Positions 50,880 to 53,085 of a stretch of 53,085 bases of DNA are shown here, piece by piece. Position numbers and translations under genes: made by a program. The stretch lies in NCBI RefSeq assembly GCF_021531475.1, contig NZ_JADYTX010000011.1, positions 1 to 53,085 on the forward strand, given 5' to 3'. The number at the start of each line of letters is the position of its first letter. Within the stretch, counting starts at the first letter, position 1. Source of the stretch: Fusobacterium perfoetens. Its GTDB lineage: Bacteria > Fusobacteriota > Fusobacteriia > Fusobacteriales > Fusobacteriaceae. The notes below the pieces were generated by a model. The model was given only the letters and a program-made list of their open reading frames with translations, was not told where the DNA came from and made no database searches.

Positions 50880-51182
50880 ATGAAAAAAATAGTTTTATTT
50901 GTTGTATTTGCTCTTGCCTTTTCCTCTTGTACTGTGATGAGGTATTATGAGCAATATGAATTTTTGATAAAATATGATGAGCTTGTAAGAGATTTTAATA
51001 AAACTTTGGAAGAACCTATGACAAAAAGAGATTTGAAAAAGTTGGATAAGAGATTTGTTATCTTTGAAAGACAACTTTATGAGAGAAATGAAAATTATAA
51101 AAGGCTTGATAAAAATATTGTAGATAGATATTCTAAAGAGATAAGATACTATCGTGGAATTATAAATGATTTGAAAGATTAA
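50880..51182 (+). CDS. small lipoprotein, helical
   Basis: A 100-residue lipoprotein: signal KKIVLFVVFALAFSSC with lipobox AFSSC, then about 80 charged, Tyr-rich residues predicted as helical coiled coil (YERNENYKRLDKNIVDRYSKEI). No family is recognised. It starts 12 bases after the esterase and ends 9 bases before the glycosyltransferase gene, so the three are one unit. It may act as an envelope scaffold for that unit. Confidence 0.75.
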   Translation: MKKIVLFVVFALAFSSCTVMRYYEQYEFLIKYDELVRDFNKTLEEPMTKRDLKKLDKRFVIFERQLYERNENYKRLDKNIVDRYSKEIRYYRGIINDLKD

Positions 51183-51191
51183 GGAGATGTT

Positions 51192-52976
51192 ATGAATATA
51201 TTAATGGCTCTTTCTCAACTGGAAGTAACAGGGGCTGAGGTTTACGGCGTAACTTTGGCTGATGAGCTTATAAAAAGAGGAAATAAAGTATATATTGTTT
51301 CGGATACTTTGACAAAACCAACTGATGCTGAGTATTTTAAAATAGAATTTAATAAGAGAAGTCTTGGGCAAAGAGTAGACCAAGTAAAAAAACTTTTGAA
51401 AATTATAAGAGAAAAAGATATTCAAGTGGTACACGCTCACTCTAGAGCATCTTCTTGGAGTTCGGCAATAGCTTGTAAAATAGCTGGTATCCCTCTTGTA
51501 ACTACTACTCACGGTAGACAACCAATACATTTTAGTAGAAAAGTTATAAAAGGTTTTGGGGATTTTGGGATAACTGTCTGTGAAAATATATATAATCAAC
51601 TTGTGGAATGTCTAGGAGTTAAAGAGGATAAACTTTGTGTATTGAGAAATCCTGTGGGCTTAGAAGAATATAGTTTTTCTAGTATGCCAAAAAATAATAA
51701 AAAAATAATATCAATCATAGGTAGACTATCTGGTCCTAAAGGTGATGTATGCTATGACTTACTTGAAAAAATCTGTGTTGATGATAGTTACACAGTACAA
51801 GTAATCGGTGGTAAAGAGATACCTGAAAGTTTTAAAAAATTTGAAAACAGAGTTAATTTCTTGGGATATGTAAATAATGTACCTGAGGAGATAAAAAAAT
51901 CAGATTTAATAATCGGTGCTGGTAGAGTGGCTATCGAGGGGATTTTATCTGGAAGACCTGTTATAGCTGTGGGAGAACAAGAATATCTAGGGCTTGTAAC
52001 AAGGGAGAGTATAAAAAAATCTCTTGCTAGTAACTTTGGAGACGTTAATCCTAAAGCAAAAGGTGTAGATGTAAGTGGTGTTTTAAAAGATATAGAAAAA
52101 TCTTTTGAGATGGAAGAGGGAGAACTTTTAGAACTAAGAGGAGTAATCGAAGAAAACTTTTCTTTTGATAAGATAATAGACGAGATTGAAAAGATATATG
52201 CAAGACAATATGTACTAAAGAAAAAATATGATATTCCTGTTATTATGTATCATAGAATCATAAGAGAAAATGATGTAAAAGGTGTCCACGGAATCTATGT
52301 ATTGGATAAAGTTTTTGATGAGCAGATGAAATATCTAAAAGAGAGTGGTTATCAAACTATAACTTTTGAAGATATTAAAAATGGAAAATGGAGAGATAGA
52401 TTTAACAAGGGAAATAAATGGATAATGATAACTTTTGATGATGGTTATACAGATAACTATGAGGTGGCTTTCCCAATTCTTAAAAAATATGGATTTAAGG
52501 CAACTATCTATCTTTTAGGAGAGGTAAAATATAATAAGTGGGACGTTGATGTAAAAGAAAATCCTGAAGAAAGATTTGAGCTTATGAGTGATAAACAAAT
52601 CCTAGAGATGCAGGATTATGGAATAGAGTTTGGGGGACATACTCTAACTCACCCTAAATTAGCTGAGCTTGAGATTTCAGATGCTAGACGTGAGATACTA
52701 GAATCAAAAGAGATTTTAGATAAAAAGCTTGGAAGAAATATGAATGTCTTTGCTTATCCTTATGGAAGTCTTAATGAAGAGGTAAAATCTGTTGTAAAAG
52801 AGGCTGGTTATCAGTTTGCTGTGGCGACAGATAGCGGAAGTTTATCTTTTTCTGAGGATTTATTCCAAATAAGAAGAATAGCTATCTTCCCTAAAAATAA
52901 TATGTTTAGCTTTAAAAGAAAGGTTAGCGGAAAATATAATTTTGTTAAGGTAAAGAGAGAGAAGAGAAAGAAATAA
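51192..52976 (+). CDS. glycosyltransferase (GT4-like) fused to NodB polysaccharide deacetylase
   Basis: A 594-residue two-domain protein. Residues 1-345 are a GT-B glycosyltransferase: QLEVTGAEVYGVTLADEL, HAHSRASSW, TTHGRQP, IIGRLSGPKG and AGRVAIEGILSGRPVIAVG, the donor-binding end. Residues about 360-585 are a NodB-type deacetylase with YHRI, ITFDDGYTDN (metal Asp pair) and HTLTHPKL (metal His pair), plus VFAYPYG and a late IRRIAI. No signal peptide or membrane segment is seen. Joined domains suggest that sugar transfer and de-N-acetylation of the same glycan are coupled. AAGGAG precedes the ATG. Confidence 0.88.
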   Translation: MNILMALSQLEVTGAEVYGVTLADELIKRGNKVYIVSDTLTKPTDAEYFKIEFNKRSLGQRVDQVKKLLKIIREKDIQVVHAHSRASSWSSAIACKIAGIPLVTTTHGRQPIHFSRKVIKGFGDFGITVCENIYNQLVECLGVKEDKLCVLRNPVGLEEYSFSSMPKNNKKIISIIGRLSGPKGDVCYDLLEKICVDDSYTVQVIGGKEIPESFKKFENRVNFLGYVNNVPEEIKKSDLIIGAGRVAIEGILSGRPVIAVGEQEYLGLVTRESIKKSLASNFGDVNPKAKGVDVSGVLKDIEKSFEMEEGELLELRGVIEENFSFDKIIDEIEKIYARQYVLKKKYDIPVIMYHRIIRENDVKGVHGIYVLDKVFDEQMKYLKESGYQTITFEDIKNGKWRDRFNKGNKWIMITFDDGYTDNYEVAFPILKKYGFKATIYLLGEVKYNKWDVDVKENPEERFELMSDKQILEMQDYGIEFGGHTLTHPKLAELEISDARREILESKEILDKKLGRNMNVFAYPYGSLNEEVKSVVKEAGYQFAVATDSGSLSFSEDLFQIRRIAIFPKNNMFSFKRKVSGKYNFVKVKREKRKK

Positions 52977-52983
52977 AAATTTA

Positions 52984-53006
52984 GGAGCTGTTAAAAATTG
53001 ATGATT
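52984..53006 (+). other. left half of a possible terminator cut by the IS
   Basis: GGAGCTGTTAAAAATTGATG, directly after the last gene, resembles the left arm of the AGCTGT-type terminators seen at 17226 and 45031. The expected right arm (AACAGCT) is absent because the IS end begins at 53007. Confidence 0.3.
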
Positions 53007-53085
53007 TGTAGTGAACCCATTTTCTTAGACATATATTTTAATTGTTGATTAATAAGGATTGATTCCTGTATGATGCAGGAGTTAA
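53007..53085 (-). mobile_element. 3' end of a second IS3-family insertion sequence
   Basis: The terminal repeat begins TGTAGTGAACCC and continues to TTAGACA at 53031, close to IS3-family (IS150-group) ends of the form TGTA-x-TG-x-CCC...GACA. The transposase stop lies 31 bases inside. It differs from the left-edge element beyond TGTA, so the two elements are not the same IS. The rest lies beyond the window. Confidence 0.65.
53038..53085 (-). CDS. IS3-family transposase, C-terminal fragment
   Basis: On the minus strand the last 15 codons read LTPASYRNQSLLINN before the stop. The TP-x-x-YR-N-Q tail is typical of IS3-family OrfB transposases. The body of the gene lies outside the window. Confidence 0.6.
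   Translation of the reverse strand, partial: LTPASYRNQSLLINN

Noticed and set aside
53007-53031. The two window-edge terminal repeats as a matching pair of one IS
   Set aside because: They share only TGTA; beyond that they differ (CCCTGTCAAG against GTGAACCCAT).
1-53085. The whole window as one composite transposon
   Set aside because: The two edge elements have different terminal repeats and transposase tails, and the interior is mostly housekeeping genes.

Overview
The window is AT-rich DNA from a Gram-negative anaerobe-like genome, most probably a member of the Fusobacteriota (Fusobacteriaceae-like). It combines lipid A acyltransferases, KdsC, an outer-membrane usher and type Va autotransporters with Firmicute-like control features (HPr/EI, GlpP, DUF896, strong AGGAGG ribosome binding sites). 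I cannot name a species from sequence alone.

Both edges cut into IS3-family insertion sequences. The left edge carries the last 16 codons of a transposase (+), and its terminal repeat interrupts a PTS EIIC gene. The right edge carries the last 15 codons of another transposase (-). Inside these borders:
- 0.3-12.5 kb: ROK regulator, a 209-bp palindromic MITE-like repeat, ptsI and ptsH, typA, truB, an M16 protease, an orphan MazF/PemK-like gene with a possible small RNA behind it, and two tandem LpxL/HtrB acyltransferases.
- 12.5-20.4 kb: glpP, recG, proS, a dicarboxylate/cation symporter and hflX with an extra JAMM-like N-terminal domain.
- 20.4-26.1 kb: complete pyrBKDFCE pyrimidine operon preceded by a leader peptide and U-rich attenuator. 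pyrB carries a fused PyrI-type zinc domain.
- 26.2-28.5 kb: a CtlX-like arginine-deiminase relative, a YdcF/SanA protein and an Rrf2 regulator.
- 28.5-44.2 kb: surface region. A promoter with a G10 tract between its -35 and -10 boxes (candidate phase-variable switch) drives a chaperone, pilin, usher, two small exported proteins and a 1716-residue putative tip adhesin, an order resembling CS1/CFA/I class 5 fimbriae. Two autotransporters follow, one a lipoprotein.
- 44.2-45.1 kb: a type III toxin-antitoxin locus (four ~35-nt RNA repeats, terminator, ToxN/AbiQ-family RNase).
- 45.1-53.0 kb: PepT-like peptidase, KdsC, FtsW, DUF896, AsnS, and an envelope cluster of esterase, small lipoprotein and a glycosyltransferase-NodB deacetylase fusion.

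Most genes are ordinary housekeeping. The most interesting parts are the fimbrial operon with its homopolymer promoter, the type III toxin-antitoxin locus, the pyr attenuator with the mini PyrB-PyrI fusion, and the MazF-small RNA arrangement. All functional calls come from reading the translated sequence and from memory of the families; no search was run.
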